Origin: Avibacterium volantium | Lineage (GTDB): Bacteria > Pseudomonadota > Gammaproteobacteria > Enterobacterales > Pasteurellaceae | Length of the DNA: 64,000 nucleotides | Direction of reading: 5' to 3' | NCBI RefSeq assembly: GCF_900635775.1 | Contig: NZ_LR134167.1 | Span: 901,001 to 965,000 of the forward strand | In this document: positions 54,485-63,798 of the stretch, piece after piece | Position numbering within the stretch: the first letter of the stretch is position 1 | Layout of the letters: every line of letters starts with the position of its first letter | Made by a program: the position numbers and the translations under genes | The notes under the pieces: generated by a model | Told to the model about the DNA's origin: nothing | The model's database searches: none | The model's input: the letters and a program-made list of their open reading frames with translations, nothing else

Positions 54485-56161
54485 CTATGCAATTAAACTG
54501 AGCATTTCTTCCGCATTGGCTAAGGCGCTTTCGGTAACCTTGGTTGAGCCAAGCAATCTGGCTAAGGCTTTCACACGCTGTTGCTGAGAAAGTGCGGTCA
54601 TTTTTGTTTCTGTTTTTCCGTCAATGGTTTGTTTTTCTACGCAAAAATGTTGATGTCCACAGCACGCCACTTGCGGCAAGTGGGTAACACAAATCACTTG
54701 GCATTTTTGCCCTAACTTGCGTAATAATTTTCCTACCACGCTTGCGGTTGCGCCGCTGATTCCTACATCAATTTCATCAAAAATAAGCGTTGGAATGGCG
54801 GATTTATCAGAGGTCAGCACCTGTAACACTAAAGCGATACGAGAAAGCTCCCCACCCGATGCCACTTTTGCCAAAGGCTGAGCAGATTGTCCAAGGTTCG
54901 CTTGCAGAATAAATTGCACCTGATCCATTCCGTGAGTGGTCAGTTTATTTTCCGCTTGTTCCACGCGAATAGAAAATTCAGCATTTTCCATTGCCAGTTG
55001 TTTAATCCCTTTGGTAACTTGCGTTGAGAGCTTTTCTGCCCCTTTTTGGCGGCTTGCACTCAAAGATCGAGCATTTTCTAACAACTGTGCATAAGCCTGT
55101 TTTTCCTGTTCAATGAGTGCATCTTCACTATCCGCAAAATCTACCAGCTGATCGAGTTCTTGTCTTAAGGAGCGATGTAACGCAACCAATTCCTCGGCTT
55201 TTACATTGTGTTTACGCGCAAGTTGAAGCGCTTGGCTCATTCTGCTTTCTACTTCTTGTAAACGATAAGGATCAGGTTCAATGTTGCTAGATAGATGTTG
55301 GATCTCAGAGCTGGCTTCTTGCACTTGAATCAGCGCTTCTTGCAACATTGTGAGTGCATCATTGTAGTGCGGATCAAGTGCGTGTAATTCCTCTAAATTT
55401 TGCACCGCACGATAGAGCAGGCTATCCACGTTCAGCTCATCATTTTCACTCAATAAATTCAACACGGATTGAGAAAGGGCGGTAAGCTCTTCACTGTTGG
55501 CAAGGCGGTTGTATTCTTCTTCTAATTCAGCAAATTCATTTTCTTGCAAATTAAACTCATCAAGTTCTTCCACCTGATATTGCAAAAGTTGTTTTTTCGC
55601 TTCATTTTCTGCGCATTTTTGTTGGAAGTTTGCCACTTGTTGTTGCAAATCTTTCCATTGGCGATAGTGTTTTTGCACTTTGGCAAGTAAATCATTATGA
55701 GCGCAATAGTGATCCAATAAAGTGAGTTGATAGTCATTTTTTAGTAAACGCTGTGAGGAATGTTGTCCGTTCACTTGAATTAAAAACTGGCCCAGCTCTT
55801 TAAGCTGGCTGGCAGAAACGGGAATGCTATTAATAAAGCCTTTGGAGCGCCCATCTGCGCTTATCACACGGCGTAAAATACAGTTTTCTGGATTATCTTC
55901 ATCTTGCAATTCTTGGGCTTTGAGCCATTTATCCGCAGGGCTGTTTGGCGCAATGTGGAATGTGGCACAAATATCCGCACGGTTTTGCCCCTCACGCAGC
56001 ATCGCACTTTCGGTACGTTGCCCTAAACACACGCCAAGGGCATCAATGGCAATGGATTTTCCCGCCCCAGTTTCACCCGTAATGACGGACATTCCTTGTG
56101 CTAATTCAATATCAAGATGATGAACAATGGCAAAATTATTGATCGTAAGTTGAGTAAGCAT
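54485..56161 (-). CDS. recN: DNA repair protein RecN
   Basis: An SMC-like ATPase for double-strand-break repair. Walker A is GETGAGKS at 29-36; a central coiled coil spans about 155-365; the ABC signature VASGGELSRIAL and Walker B LIFDEIDVGISG are near the C-terminus. 558 residues. A perfect SOS box lies 40-55 bases upstream of the ATG, so it should be LexA controlled. It follows nadK on the minus strand, the usual order. Confidence 0.96.
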   Translation of the reverse strand: MLTQLTINNFAIVHHLDIELAQGMSVITGETGAGKSIAIDALGVCLGQRTESAMLREGQNRADICATFHIAPNSPADKWLKAQELQDEDNPENCILRRVISADGRSKGFINSIPVSASQLKELGQFLIQVNGQHSSQRLLKNDYQLTLLDHYCAHNDLLAKVQKHYRQWKDLQQQVANFQQKCAENEAKKQLLQYQVEELDEFNLQENEFAELEEEYNRLANSEELTALSQSVLNLLSENDELNVDSLLYRAVQNLEELHALDPHYNDALTMLQEALIQVQEASSEIQHLSSNIEPDPYRLQEVESRMSQALQLARKHNVKAEELVALHRSLRQELDQLVDFADSEDALIEQEKQAYAQLLENARSLSASRQKGAEKLSTQVTKGIKQLAMENAEFSIRVEQAENKLTTHGMDQVQFILQANLGQSAQPLAKVASGGELSRIALVLQVLTSDKSAIPTLIFDEIDVGISGATASVVGKLLRKLGQKCQVICVTHLPQVACCGHQHFCVEKQTIDGKTETKMTALSQQQRVKALARLLGSTKVTESALANAEEMLSLIA

Positions 56162-56200
56162 AATACACTCCCATTTAACTGTATGTATATCAGTTTATAA

Positions 56201-56216
56201 CTGTTTTTATATACAG
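56201..56216 (-). promoter_or_regulatory. SOS (LexA) box upstream of recN
   Basis: CTGTTTTTATATACAG is a full match to CTGT-N8-ACAG. A second, imperfect palindrome (AACTG-N9-CAGTT, 56177-56195) lies nearer the start but has one base too few between the arms. Confidence 0.85.
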
Positions 56217-56238
56217 TAAAGGGTTTTGTGCAAATTTT

Positions 56239-57156
56239 TTATGCAGAATTTCTCAACCAGCCTAATTTTGTACTTAACACATTGTAATAATTGTAATTTT
56301 TTAAGTGCAATAAACGCAGTTTATGTTTGCTTTTATAAATATGCACCACATCATCAGGGGGGAATGGCAGGGCAACTTGGCTGTCACAACCCACTTCTAA
56401 TTGCGGCGTGTTGTAATCGGCAAAGCGAATGGAAATCTTACTTTCGCCGTCAATAACCAAGGGGCGAGAAGAAAGCGTGTGCGGAAACATTGGCACAAGG
56501 GCAATGGCGTTCAGTTGTGGAGTAAGAATAGGGCCGCCAGCAGAAAGAGAATAAGCCGTTGAGCCGGTTGGAGTTGAAATAATCAAGCCGTCAGAACGTT
56601 GTGAAAATGCCAGTTTATCATCAATATAAACGTGGAAATCGATCATATGCGCAATTTTGGCAGGGTGAATCACCGCTTCATTTACCGCATTGCTGGTGGC
56701 AATAATTTGCCCTTCGCGTTCAATTGCGGTTTCCAAAAGAAAGCGTTCTTCCACGAAAAACTCACCACGATCTAAACAGGCCTCCAGCTGCGCATAAGCA
56801 TTTTTCGGATCAATATCCGTGAGAAAACCTAAATTGCCACGGTTAATGCCAATTAAGGCAATATCATATTTTGCCAAGATTCTGGCACGCCCAAGCATAT
56901 TGCCATCACCACCAATCACGATAGCTAATTGCGCGCGTGTACCAATTTCATCTAACCCTGCAAGATGTTGCGCTGGCAAGTCTAAGCGCTCACCAACACT
57001 TTTTTCCACTAGCACTTGATAGCCTTTTTCGGACAGCCACTGAAATAAATTTTTGTGCATTTGCAAATTTACATCATTGCGCGGACACCCAACCAATCCA
57101 ATAGTATGGAAAGAATTATGCAAGGTTTTATTGTCGATTAAATGAGTTGTGGACAT
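56239..57156 (-). CDS. nadK: NAD kinase
   Basis: Phosphorylates NAD to NADP. The GGDGN motif is at 82-86 ([12 protein letters not shown]), and [15 protein letters not shown] is the second signature. I use the ATG at 57156 ([10 protein letters not shown], 305 residues); the frame also opens 11 codons earlier at a GTG inside a uptake sequence. No clear ribosome site is seen at either start. It overlaps the recN promoter region. Confidence 0.95.
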   Translation of the reverse strand: MSTTHLIDNKTLHNSFHTIGLVGCPRNDVNLQMHKNLFQWLSEKGYQVLVEKSVGERLDLPAQHLAGLDEIGTRAQLAIVIGGDGNMLGRARILAKYDIALIGINRGNLGFLTDIDPKNAYAQLEACLDRGEFFVEERFLLETAIEREGQIIATSNAVNEAVIHPAKIAHMIDFHVYIDDKLAFSQRSDGLIISTPTGSTAYSLSAGGPILTPQLNAIALVPMFPHTLSSRPLVIDGESKISIRFADYNTPQLEVGCDSQVALPFPPDDVVHIYKSKHKLRLLHLKNYNYYNVLSTKLGWLRNSA

Positions 57157-57245
57157 AATATTTATTTTTATGCGAAAAACAGACCGCACTTGAATTCAAG
57201 AAATTAGGGGCTATATTACACATAAACTGTGTCAGTGGCTAGTCT

Positions 57246-57294
57246 TAGGGTCTGTTGATAACTCAAATACAAAATGAATTATCAACAGACCCTA
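57246..57294. repeat. 16-bp perfect inverted repeat (possible MITE or terminator) between nadK and grpE
   Basis: TAGGGTCTGTTGATAA (57246-57261) and TTATCAACAGACCCTA (57279-57294) are exact inverted copies with a 17-bp loop. There is no T run. It lies in the divergent region upstream of both nadK and grpE. Confidence 0.55.
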
Positions 57295-57358
57295 GCAACT
57301 GTCAATTTTTATGTTTTTTGTTACAATAACGCAAACTTTTGAACAGATGGAGAAAACA

Positions 57359-57970
57359 ATGTCAGAACAAGAACAACAAGTGGAAAAAAACGAATTAGAT
57401 CAAGAACAAACGGAACAAGTGGAACAAGCAGAAAACGCACAAGAAACTGCTGAGCAGCAGGAAAGTGCTGAAAATCTTGAAGGCGATGCTTTAGAAGAAG
57501 CCATTGCTCGCGTGCAAGAGCTTGAAGAACAGCTCGCTGAAACAGCAAAAAAAGAGCAAGACATTTTGTTACGCAGTCGTGCGGAAATGGATAATATCCG
57601 CCGCCGTGCTGAGCAAGATGTGGAAAAAGCGCATAAATTTGCTTTAGAAAAATTTGCTAAAGATCTGCTTGAAACCATTGATAACCTAGAGCGTGCGCTA
57701 GCAACCCCAGTTAGCACGGAAGATGAGAGCTTAAAAGGCGTGCTAGACGGTGTAGAATTAACCTTAAAAGGTTTATTGGCAACGGTTGCACGCTTTGGCG
57801 TGGAAGCCGTGGGTGAAGTGGGCGAAACTTTCAACCCAGATTTACACCAAGCCATTTCAATGCAGCCGACAGAAGGCTTCGCAAGCAACCAAATCACAGC
57901 CGTATTACAAAAAGGCTATTTGCTAAACGGCAGGGTGATTCGCCCTGCAATGGTGATGGTGGCGGCGTAA
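57359..57970 (+). CDS. grpE: Nucleotide exchange factor GrpE
   Basis: Co-chaperone that releases ADP from DnaK. The acidic Gln/Glu-rich N-terminus (about 1-55) leads into a long coiled coil and the C-terminal beta domain with [17 protein letters not shown]. The ATG at 57359 follows TGGAGAAAACA and gives 203 residues; an earlier ATG at 57311 lacks a ribosome site. A bidirectional terminator follows. No clear sigma-32 promoter was seen by eye. Confidence 0.95.
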   Translation: MSEQEQQVEKNELDQEQTEQVEQAENAQETAEQQESAENLEGDALEEAIARVQELEEQLAETAKKEQDILLRSRAEMDNIRRRAEQDVEKAHKFALEKFAKDLLETIDNLERALATPVSTEDESLKGVLDGVELTLKGLLATVARFGVEAVGEVGETFNPDLHQAISMQPTEGFASNQITAVLQKGYLLNGRVIRPAMVMVAA

Positions 57971-57993
57971 TAAAAGGTCATCATAATAAATAA

Positions 57994-58022
57994 AAATAGG
58001 CGAGTGTATCGCCTATTTTTTT
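57994..58022. terminator. Bidirectional terminator between grpE and tadA
   Basis: ATAGGCGA (57996-58003) pairs with TCGCCTAT (58009-58016), loop GTGTA, with A run before and T run after. It overlaps the last bases of the convergent tadA gene. Confidence 0.8.
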
Positions 58023-58534
58023 GGGTCTAAAGTTTCGTTGATATTTTTCTGAGCTAGCTTTTCTTGCTTTTTCTGTTCACGTCGTTTTTGAAAGAAAGCA
58101 CTGAGTTTTTGGCTACATTCTTCTTGCAGCACGCCACCTGTAATTTCAAGGCTGTGGTTCATTTTATAATCATCAAAAAAATGAAAGCGTGAACCCACAG
58201 CCCCAGTTTTGAGATCATAAGCCCCGAACACTAACCGTTTGATTCGGCTATGTAAAATCGCCCCTGCGCACATTGTGCAAGGTTCAAGGGTAACGTACAG
58301 CGTAGTGTTGAGCAGGCGGTAGTTTTGTTGCGCTTGCCCCGCTTGGCGCAGTGCCACAATTTCGGCGTGGGCAGTAGGATCGTGCTGAATAATGGATAAA
58401 TTCCAGCCCTCTGCCACAATCTTTCCTGCATCATCAACTAACACTGCGCCCACAGGAATTTCCCCTAAGGCTTCGGCTTTATCGGCAAGGCTTAGGGCGT
58501 AGCGCATCATTTTTTCATCAAAATCCGACCGCAC
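58013..58534 (-). CDS. tadA: tRNA-specific adenosine deaminase TadA
   Basis: Makes inosine at position 34 of tRNA-Arg. Zinc and catalytic residues are in DPTAHAEIVALRQ (His, Glu) and PCTMCAGAILHS (two Cys). The predicted GTG start at 58534 has AAGGAAAACAAAA before it and gives 173 residues; the GTG is part of a uptake sequence (AAAGTGCGGT). A tandem ATG pair eight codons in (58510) is an alternative. The C-terminal Lys-rich tail is normal. Confidence 0.92.
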   Translation of the reverse strand: MRSDFDEKMMRYALSLADKAEALGEIPVGAVLVDDAGKIVAEGWNLSIIQHDPTAHAEIVALRQAGQAQQNYRLLNTTLYVTLEPCTMCAGAILHSRIKRLVFGAYDLKTGAVGSRFHFFDDYKMNHSLEITGGVLQEECSQKLSAFFQKRREQKKQEKLAQKNINETLDPKK

Positions 58535-58565
58535 TTTTGTTTTCCTTATGAGCTGAAAGAATGTG

Positions 58566-58594
58566 AAAAATCAGCCATATATTGGCTGATTGGG
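58566..58594 (-). terminator. Terminator after thyA
   Basis: AATCAGCCA (58569-58577) pairs with TGGCTGATT (58583-58591), loop TATAT; on the minus strand it is followed by TTTTTCAC. It ends the rppH-TSUP-lgt-thyA cluster. Confidence 0.8.
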
Positions 58595-58648
58595 AAAATA
58601 AAGTGCGGTGCTTTTTGGCACAATTTTTTCATTTTGCTATTTTAATCT

Positions 58649-59500
58649 TTACACCGAGAAAGGATATTTAATCGCAGGGTGAGATTCATAGCCAATGACC
58701 TTGAAATCATCCATTGTTACCCAAGTTTCTAGATCCTCAAGGGTTTTGATGTCAGGATTAATTTCTAATTTCGGCAGTGGCAATGGCTCACGCTTGAGTT
58801 GAACATTTTGCATTAGCTCAAGCTGATCTTCATAAATATGCGCATTGACGATTTTATGATACGCCATTCCTGCTTTTTTCCCTGTAATCTGCGCCATTAA
58901 TGCTAAGAAAGTAAACACTTGAATTTGATTGAAATTCAGCCCGAGTGGTACATCGCAAGAACGCTGATAGCTGGTTAAATAGAGCATATCACCAAGCAAA
59001 GAAAAGGTGTGCGTGTGCATACAAGGACGCAAACAGCCGAGTTCAATTTCACCTGGATTATAAAACGTGATAATTTCGCCACGATCGTCTAGCCCTTTGG
59101 TTAAATCATTCACTACCTTACGCAACTGGTCGAGAGTTTCGCCGTTAGGTTTACGCCAAGCGCGCCCTTGCACGCCGTAAACACGTCCCATATCGTCCGT
59201 GCCTTTGCGGTGTGGATTATTCAACCAAGCCTGATTTTCATTGGCGTTGGCGTCCCACGTTTTTGTGCCAAGCTGGCGGAAATCTGCGGCGTTGTCATAG
59301 CCACGAATATAGCCTAAGAATTCCGCAATGGCCGCTTTCCAATAGCTTTTTCGCGTAGTGATTAGTGGAAATTCATTGTCCGCCACATTGTAGGTAAGAT
59401 CAGCGTTAATTAGGGTTAAACAACGTTTTCCAGTACGTTCATTTTCCACCCAAGTGCCGTTATCAATGATGTTTTTGCATAAATCTAAATATTGACGCAT
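58649..59500 (-). CDS. thyA: Thymidylate synthase
   Basis: Converts dUMP to dTMP with methylene-tetrahydrofolate. The catalytic Cys is in [13 protein letters not shown], replacing the more common PPCH wording but familiar in Pasteurellaceae; [16 protein letters not shown] is the substrate-binding signature. 283 residues. Follows lgt by 12 bases, the conserved lgt-thyA order. Confidence 0.96.
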   Translation of the reverse strand: MRQYLDLCKNIIDNGTWVENERTGKRCLTLINADLTYNVADNEFPLITTRKSYWKAAIAEFLGYIRGYDNAADFRQLGTKTWDANANENQAWLNNPHRKGTDDMGRVYGVQGRAWRKPNGETLDQLRKVVNDLTKGLDDRGEIITFYNPGEIELGCLRPCMHTHTFSLLGDMLYLTSYQRSCDVPLGLNFNQIQVFTFLALMAQITGKKAGMAYHKIVNAHIYEDQLELMQNVQLKREPLPLPKLEINPDIKTLEDLETWVTMDDFKVIGYESHPAIKYPFSV

Positions 59501-59512
59501 TGTAAATTTCCC

Positions 59513-60313
59513 CTATTTTTTCACCGCACTTTTGTAAGCCATAAGCATAATCAGCGCACCGAGTAAAATCATTGGCAATGACAGAATTTGCCCCATTGAA
59601 ATATGCTGTTGGAAGAATAAGCCGAGTTGCGCATCAGGCTCACGAAAATATTCAATAATAAAGCGGAATGTGCCGTAGCCGACTAAAAATAATCCTGCCA
59701 CAGAGCCTGCTGGACGTGGCTTTTTGATAAACAGATTAAGGATAATAAATAGCACCAAGCCCTCTAACACTGCTTCGTAAAGTTGCGAAGGGTGGCGCGG
59801 TAAATAACCGCCAGAAGGGAACAATACCGCCCAAGGTACGTCCGTTACACGCCCCCAAAGCTCATCATTAATAAAGTTACCAATACGCCCCATTCCTAAG
59901 CCAAAAGGAATAAGTGGCGCAACAAAATCTGCTGTCGCCCAAAAGCCGCGGTGTTGTAATTTTGCGGTAATAAACATTGCCAAAATCACCCCAATTAAGC
60001 CGCCGTGGAAAGACATTCCCCCTTCCCACACGCGGAATAAATACATCGGATCTTGCAAGAAATAATCGAACTGGTAGAACATCACATAACCGATACGTCC
60101 ACCAAGAAATACACCAAGAAAACCGTTAAATAATAGGCTATCCACTTGTTCTGTTGTCCAGCCGCTATTTGGGCGGTTAGCACGGCGAACCGCAAGCCAG
60201 CGCGCGAACACAAAGCCGATTAAATACATTAATCCATACCAACGCAAGGCAACAGGGCCAAGCTGGAAAATGACAGGATCAAATTGGGGAAAGGTTAAAA
60301 ATTGTGAAGTCAT
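59513..60313 (-). CDS. lgt: Phosphatidylglycerol-prolipoprotein diacylglyceryl transferase
   Basis: Adds diacylglycerol to the lipobox cysteine of prolipoproteins, the first lipoprotein maturation step. About seven membrane spans; the Lgt signature [14 protein letters not shown] and the HGG motif (MSFHGGLIG) are present. 266 residues. It should act on PilW, e(P4), the YcfL-type and DUF5358-like lipoproteins encoded in this window. Confidence 0.96.
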   Translation of the reverse strand: MTSQFLTFPQFDPVIFQLGPVALRWYGLMYLIGFVFARWLAVRRANRPNSGWTTEQVDSLLFNGFLGVFLGGRIGYVMFYQFDYFLQDPMYLFRVWEGGMSFHGGLIGVILAMFITAKLQHRGFWATADFVAPLIPFGLGMGRIGNFINDELWGRVTDVPWAVLFPSGGYLPRHPSQLYEAVLEGLVLFIILNLFIKKPRPAGSVAGLFLVGYGTFRFIIEYFREPDAQLGLFFQQHISMGQILSLPMILLGALIMLMAYKSAVKK

Positions 60314-60322
60314 ACAGTTCCT

Positions 60323-61114
60323 TTATTTTATTAACATATTGATCGCAATGCAGATCAATAGCACGGCAAAATAACGTTTTAAAGTTTTCACCGGCAATTT
60401 ATCTGTGGTGCTAGCCCCAAGTTTTGAAGTAAAAAATGAGGTTGCCGTAATTCCCACCACAGCAGGTAAATACACATAACCTAATGAATAACTTGGCATA
60501 TTTGCTTGTCCCCAGCCGCCCACAATAAAGCTTAGCATTCCTGAAAGTCCAAGCAACATTCCACAGAATGCTGATGAGCCGATGGCTTTTTTCATTTCAA
60601 TACCACGCCCATTCAAAAATGGCACAATAAAACCACCGCCGCCAATGCCTGCAATGCTGGAAGCAATTCCAATCAAGATTCCACCAATCACAGAAGAAGT
60701 GGTAGTGAGCGCTTTTTTCACTTCTTTCGGTTTAATCGAAAGCAACATTTTCACCGCGAGATACACTACCAAGCAGGCAAATAATTTGCTTGATACGCTT
60801 TTATCTAAATTGCCGACAAAAAGTCCTGAAATAAAGGTCGTTACCATAATCACAGGGGCAAGCACTTTCACCGCAGGCCAAACAATATTGCCTAATTTAT
60901 GATGACGTTGCGCCGAAGAAAATCCTGTTACCACAATGGTGGCGAAAGAGGTTCCCAATGCCGTGGACATCAAAAGTTCGCTAGGCACATCAACCATTGG
61001 CAATAAATAAACCAACACGGGAACAATAATCAGCCCGCCGCCAATGCCAAATAAGCCCGCTAAAAAGCCGACCAGACAGCCGACAATTAAACAAATAAGA
61101 AAAAAGCTCAGCAT
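60323..61114 (-). CDS. TSUP family (TauE/SafE) membrane permease
   Basis: A 263-residue inner-membrane protein with about eight spans and two GIGGG motifs (LFGIGGGLIIVPVLVY near the start, SIAGIGGGGFIVPFL near the middle), hallmarks of the TauE/SafE sulfite/organic-anion exporters. The substrate is unknown. The ATG overlaps the rppH stop by one base (TAATG) and lgt follows 9 bases later, the same order as in H. influenzae. Confidence 0.88.
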   Translation of the reverse strand: MLSFFLICLIVGCLVGFLAGLFGIGGGLIIVPVLVYLLPMVDVPSELLMSTALGTSFATIVVTGFSSAQRHHKLGNIVWPAVKVLAPVIMVTTFISGLFVGNLDKSVSSKLFACLVVYLAVKMLLSIKPKEVKKALTTTSSVIGGILIGIASSIAGIGGGGFIVPFLNGRGIEMKKAIGSSAFCGMLLGLSGMLSFIVGGWGQANMPSYSLGYVYLPAVVGITATSFFTSKLGASTTDKLPVKTLKRYFAVLLICIAINMLIK

Positions 61115-61731
61115 TATGCCCCCCTTGTTCGATGAAATGAACGTTTATGGAATTTGCCTGATGAATATTTTTTACCAGAATACTTGTTCGCCGTATTTGG
61201 TGCAGAATGGTTTGGCGAAGATTTCTGTTCTTGAGAATAGGAATTTGGCTGATTTTTCCCATTAAATAATACCGCCGCAAATTCCTTCATTGCCTTGCGG
61301 TACACTTCTTTTTTGAAAGGCACAACCTGACGCACAGGATACCAAAAACTCACCCAACGCCAGCCATCAAATTCTGGCGATTTGGTGGTTTGCATATTAA
61401 TGTCTTTTTCGTCCGAAACTAATTGCAATAAGAACCAACGCTGTTTTTGTCCGATACACATTGGTTTGCTGTCGTAGCGTAATAAGCGTTTAGGAAGTTT
61501 ATAGCGCAACCATTGTTTTGAAACATAAAGCAATTTAACATCTTTACGGGTTAAACCCACTTCTTCAAAAAGCTCACGATACATCGCCTGCTCAGCCGTT
61601 TCATTATCGTTTATGCCGCCTTGCGGAAACTGCCACGAGTTTTGCCCATAGCGTTTCGCCCACAAAACCTGACCTTTACGGTTACAAATGACAATTCCCA
61701 CATTCGGACGGTAGCCATCGAAATCGATCAC
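61114..61731 (-). CDS. rppH: RNA pyrophosphohydrolase RppH
   Basis: Removes pyrophosphate from mRNA 5' ends and so triggers decay. The Nudix box is [27 protein letters not shown], residues about 38-60. The family N-terminus [12 protein letters not shown] is read from a GTG start with AGGTG upstream. 205 residues; the C-terminal 45 residues are Ser/Lys/His-rich and look disordered. It is the first gene of the cluster running to thyA. Confidence 0.94.
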   Translation of the reverse strand: MIDFDGYRPNVGIVICNRKGQVLWAKRYGQNSWQFPQGGINDNETAEQAMYRELFEEVGLTRKDVKLLYVSKQWLRYKLPKRLLRYDSKPMCIGQKQRWFLLQLVSDEKDINMQTTKSPEFDGWRWVSFWYPVRQVVPFKKEVYRKAMKEFAAVLFNGKNQPNSYSQEQKSSPNHSAPNTANKYSGKKYSSGKFHKRSFHRTRGA

Positions 61732-61897
61732 TATCGTTCACCTTAGTTTTAAAAATTTTAAATTCTGAATTGGTGAATTGTTTCACAAACTCAAGGTTTT
61801 AACAACCCGCAAACACGCTTTTAAGGCGGTTTTCTATCAGAATTTGACTAGATAAAATCTTCCTACCTGTTAATAAATTGAATTAAAATTACAACGC

Positions 61898-61906
61898 TGT
61901 GCATAA
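61898..61906 (-). promoter_or_regulatory. DnaA box
   Basis: TGTGCATAA, complement TTATGCACA, a full match to TTATNCACA. Confidence 0.55.
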
Positions 61907-61941
61907 CATTGTGAAAAGTGCGGGAATAAAATTAAATTATT

Positions 61942-61950
61942 TGTGCATAA
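61942..61950 (-). promoter_or_regulatory. DnaA box
   Basis: TGTGCATAA, same orientation as the box at 61898-61906; directly before the AT-rich stretch with a small AAGGAT/ATCCTT hairpin. Confidence 0.55.
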
Positions 61951-62133
61951 GGATAAAAAATCCTTTATTTTAAAATAAGTTAAAATAGATCCTTGTTAAC
62001 CATTAAGATCTAAAATCAAGATCCAAGATCGCATTTTTTTACTCCAATTACCGCTTAGAAAAAAATCATACTGTATTTTTATCAGGATTTTCACCGCACT
62101 TTTATTGTCAAACTGTGAGTTATTCAGCATTTC

Positions 62134-62142
62134 TGTGGATAA
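62134..62142 (-). promoter_or_regulatory. DnaA box (consensus R1 type)
   Basis: TGTGGATAA, complement TTATCCACA, the strongest DnaA box form in E. coli. Near-matches lie at 62153-62161 and 62265-62273. Confidence 0.55.
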
Positions 62143-62419
62143 AATTGTGGTTTTATACAGAATAGGTGGGAATTAAATGTTAAGTTTGCCATAAGCATAA
62201 TAAGCCAAAAGAATAAAACCATTAAAAATCAAAAAGATAGAGTAATAAAAACGCGTTTTCGCATTGTGAATTAAAAGCTAAAAAAGGACTGATTATTAAT
62301 TAATCGAAGATCAAAGTGCGGTGGTTTTCTCTCACATTTTTTACAAAATCTGCCCTAAAACTTGACCTTTACCACCTGTTAAACTTTATACTATGGCAAA
62401 TTTTTATTTAGGATCATTT

Positions 62420-63022
62420 ATGCACCATCACCACCACGATCACGGCTCACAAAATCAACGTATTTTAGCTTTCAGTTTTGCCATTATCATCGCTTATATG
62501 GTGATCGAATTTCTCGGCGGTTATTATTTCAACAGCCTAACTCTAATGGCGGACGCAGGTCATATGGCAAATGATAGCCTTTCTTTATTACTTGCCTTTG
62601 TCGCCCTGTTTTTCAGCCATAAAACACAAAAATATTTTGCTCTACTCAATGCGGTTTCTTTAATTATTGTGGCGATTTGGATTTTATGGGAAGCCATTGA
62701 ACGCTGGCAAAATCCTTTACCCATTAATGCCTTACCAATGCTAGGCGTGGCAATAGTGGGGCTGTTGGTCAATATGATTGTGGCGTGGTTAATGCTAAAA
62801 AGTGATCACGAAAATCTAAATATTCGTGCCGCCTATTTACACGTTCTGGCTGATTTATTTGGCTCTGTTATCGCGATCATTGCGGGGCTAAGCGCCTGGC
62901 TGTGGCAAATTCAGTGGATAGATATTGTCGCCAGCGCTATTTTAAGTATGTTTATTTTGCGCAGTGGGCTGAGCATAATGAAAGCCACAATAGCGGGGCA
63001 GCATTTAGGGCATTCTCATTAA
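62420..63022 (+). CDS. Cation diffusion facilitator transporter, short form
   Basis: A 200-residue inner-membrane CDF protein with a His-rich start (MHHHHHDHG) and six spans. The zinc-site motifs of spans II and V are present: LMADAGHMANDSL and LHVLADLFGSV. It ends just after span VI and a short HLGHSH tail, so the cytoplasmic C-terminal dimerisation domain of usual CDF proteins (about 300 residues) is absent. Zinc export is the likely role. I chose the ATG at 62420, with AGGAT upstream, over one nine codons earlier. Confidence 0.85.
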   Translation: MHHHHHDHGSQNQRILAFSFAIIIAYMVIEFLGGYYFNSLTLMADAGHMANDSLSLLLAFVALFFSHKTQKYFALLNAVSLIIVAIWILWEAIERWQNPLPINALPMLGVAIVGLLVNMIVAWLMLKSDHENLNIRAAYLHVLADLFGSVIAIIAGLSAWLWQIQWIDIVASAILSMFILRSGLSIMKATIAGQHLGHSH

Positions 63023-63054
63023 GCGAAATGTCAGCAGAATAGAAATTTGATGAA

Positions 63055-63102
63055 AACAAAGTGCGGTGGAAAAATTCAAAAAATTTCCACCGCACTTGTG
63101 TT
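63055..63102. terminator. Uptake-sequence pair terminator between the CDF gene and ampD
   Basis: AAGTGCGGTGGAAA (63059-63072) and TTTCCACCGCACTT (63084-63097) form a perfect 14-bp stem with an 11-base loop. It lies between convergent genes. Confidence 0.75.
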
Positions 63103-63656
63103 TATAGGCTGTTTAAATATTTTTCCCAATCAAAATATTGCCCGGGGTCGATTTTTCTGCCGGGGGAAATGTCGCTATGCCCCACAATGCGATCTTTACG
63201 AATTTTGGGATAACGTTGCATTATGCTTTGCGTGAGCGTTGTTAGTGTTGCATATTGCTGCTCTGTGAAGGGCTGATTGTTGCTGCCTTCTAATTCAATG
63301 CCAATCGCGAAGTCATTACATTTTTCACGTCCTTGAAAGCAGGATACGCCCGCGTGCCAAGCACGATCATTGAAGCTGACATATTGCGTAATTTTTCCCT
63401 CACGATTAATCAGGCAATGCGCTGACACGCGGAGATCTTTGATTTCTTCAAAATAAGGGTGCTGGCTTGGATCTAAGCGCCCTTGGAAAAAGGCATCAAT
63501 AAAATTTCCGCCAAATTGTTCGGGGGGAAGACTGATGTAATGAATGACGAGCAACGAAATATCTTGCGGATCGGGACGTAAATCATAGTGGGGCGAGGGG
63601 CAATGTTTTTGTTTTGCCAACCAGCCTGATTGATCAATGGAAAATATCGATTTCAT
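63102..63656 (-). CDS. ampD: 1,6-anhydro-N-acetylmuramyl-L-alanine amidase AmpD
   Basis: A cytoplasmic zinc amidase of peptidoglycan recycling. Zinc ligands are H39 (LVIHYISLP), H160 and D170 (VGHSDISPGRKIDPG). The ATG at 63656 gives MKSIFSIDQSGWL and 184 residues; a frame continuing to 63725 crosses a uptake sequence and has no family support. It is divergent from pilA, as in H. influenzae. NagZ of the same pathway is encoded at 27.9 kb. Confidence 0.95.
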   Translation of the reverse strand: MKSIFSIDQSGWLAKQKHCPSPHYDLRPDPQDISLLVIHYISLPPEQFGGNFIDAFFQGRLDPSQHPYFEEIKDLRVSAHCLINREGKITQYVSFNDRAWHAGVSCFQGREKCNDFAIGIELEGSNNQPFTEQQYATLTTLTQSIMQRYPKIRKDRIVGHSDISPGRKIDPGQYFDWEKYLNSL

Positions 63657-63798
63657 AGTTTTTTTGCGATCGTGATCGAGAAAAAGTGCGGTGCTTTTTG
63701 GCTTTATTTTTAATTTGCGCCACACTTATTCGCGCGGGTTATTCATTGCTCGTATTCTATCGAAAATTAATGTTAAGAGAAATCAACAAGGACAGCTT

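Larger units (their letters stand above)
61732..62419. other. Long AT-rich intergenic region with DnaA boxes (origin-like)
   Basis: 688 bp without a gene. It holds three perfect DnaA boxes, an AT-rich palindromic stretch (TTATTTTAAAATAA, 61965-61978), four GATC sites within 61988-62030, a degenerate uptake sequence (AAGTGCGGG, 61917) and two exact ones (about 62094 and 62314). The promoters of rppH (left) and the CDF transporter (right) must also be in it. The combination looks like a replication origin or another DnaA-controlled locus. Confidence 0.45.

Noticed and set aside
63657..63725. Longer N-terminus for ampD
   Set aside because: Crosses a uptake sequence and lacks family similarity; 184 residues is the normal length.
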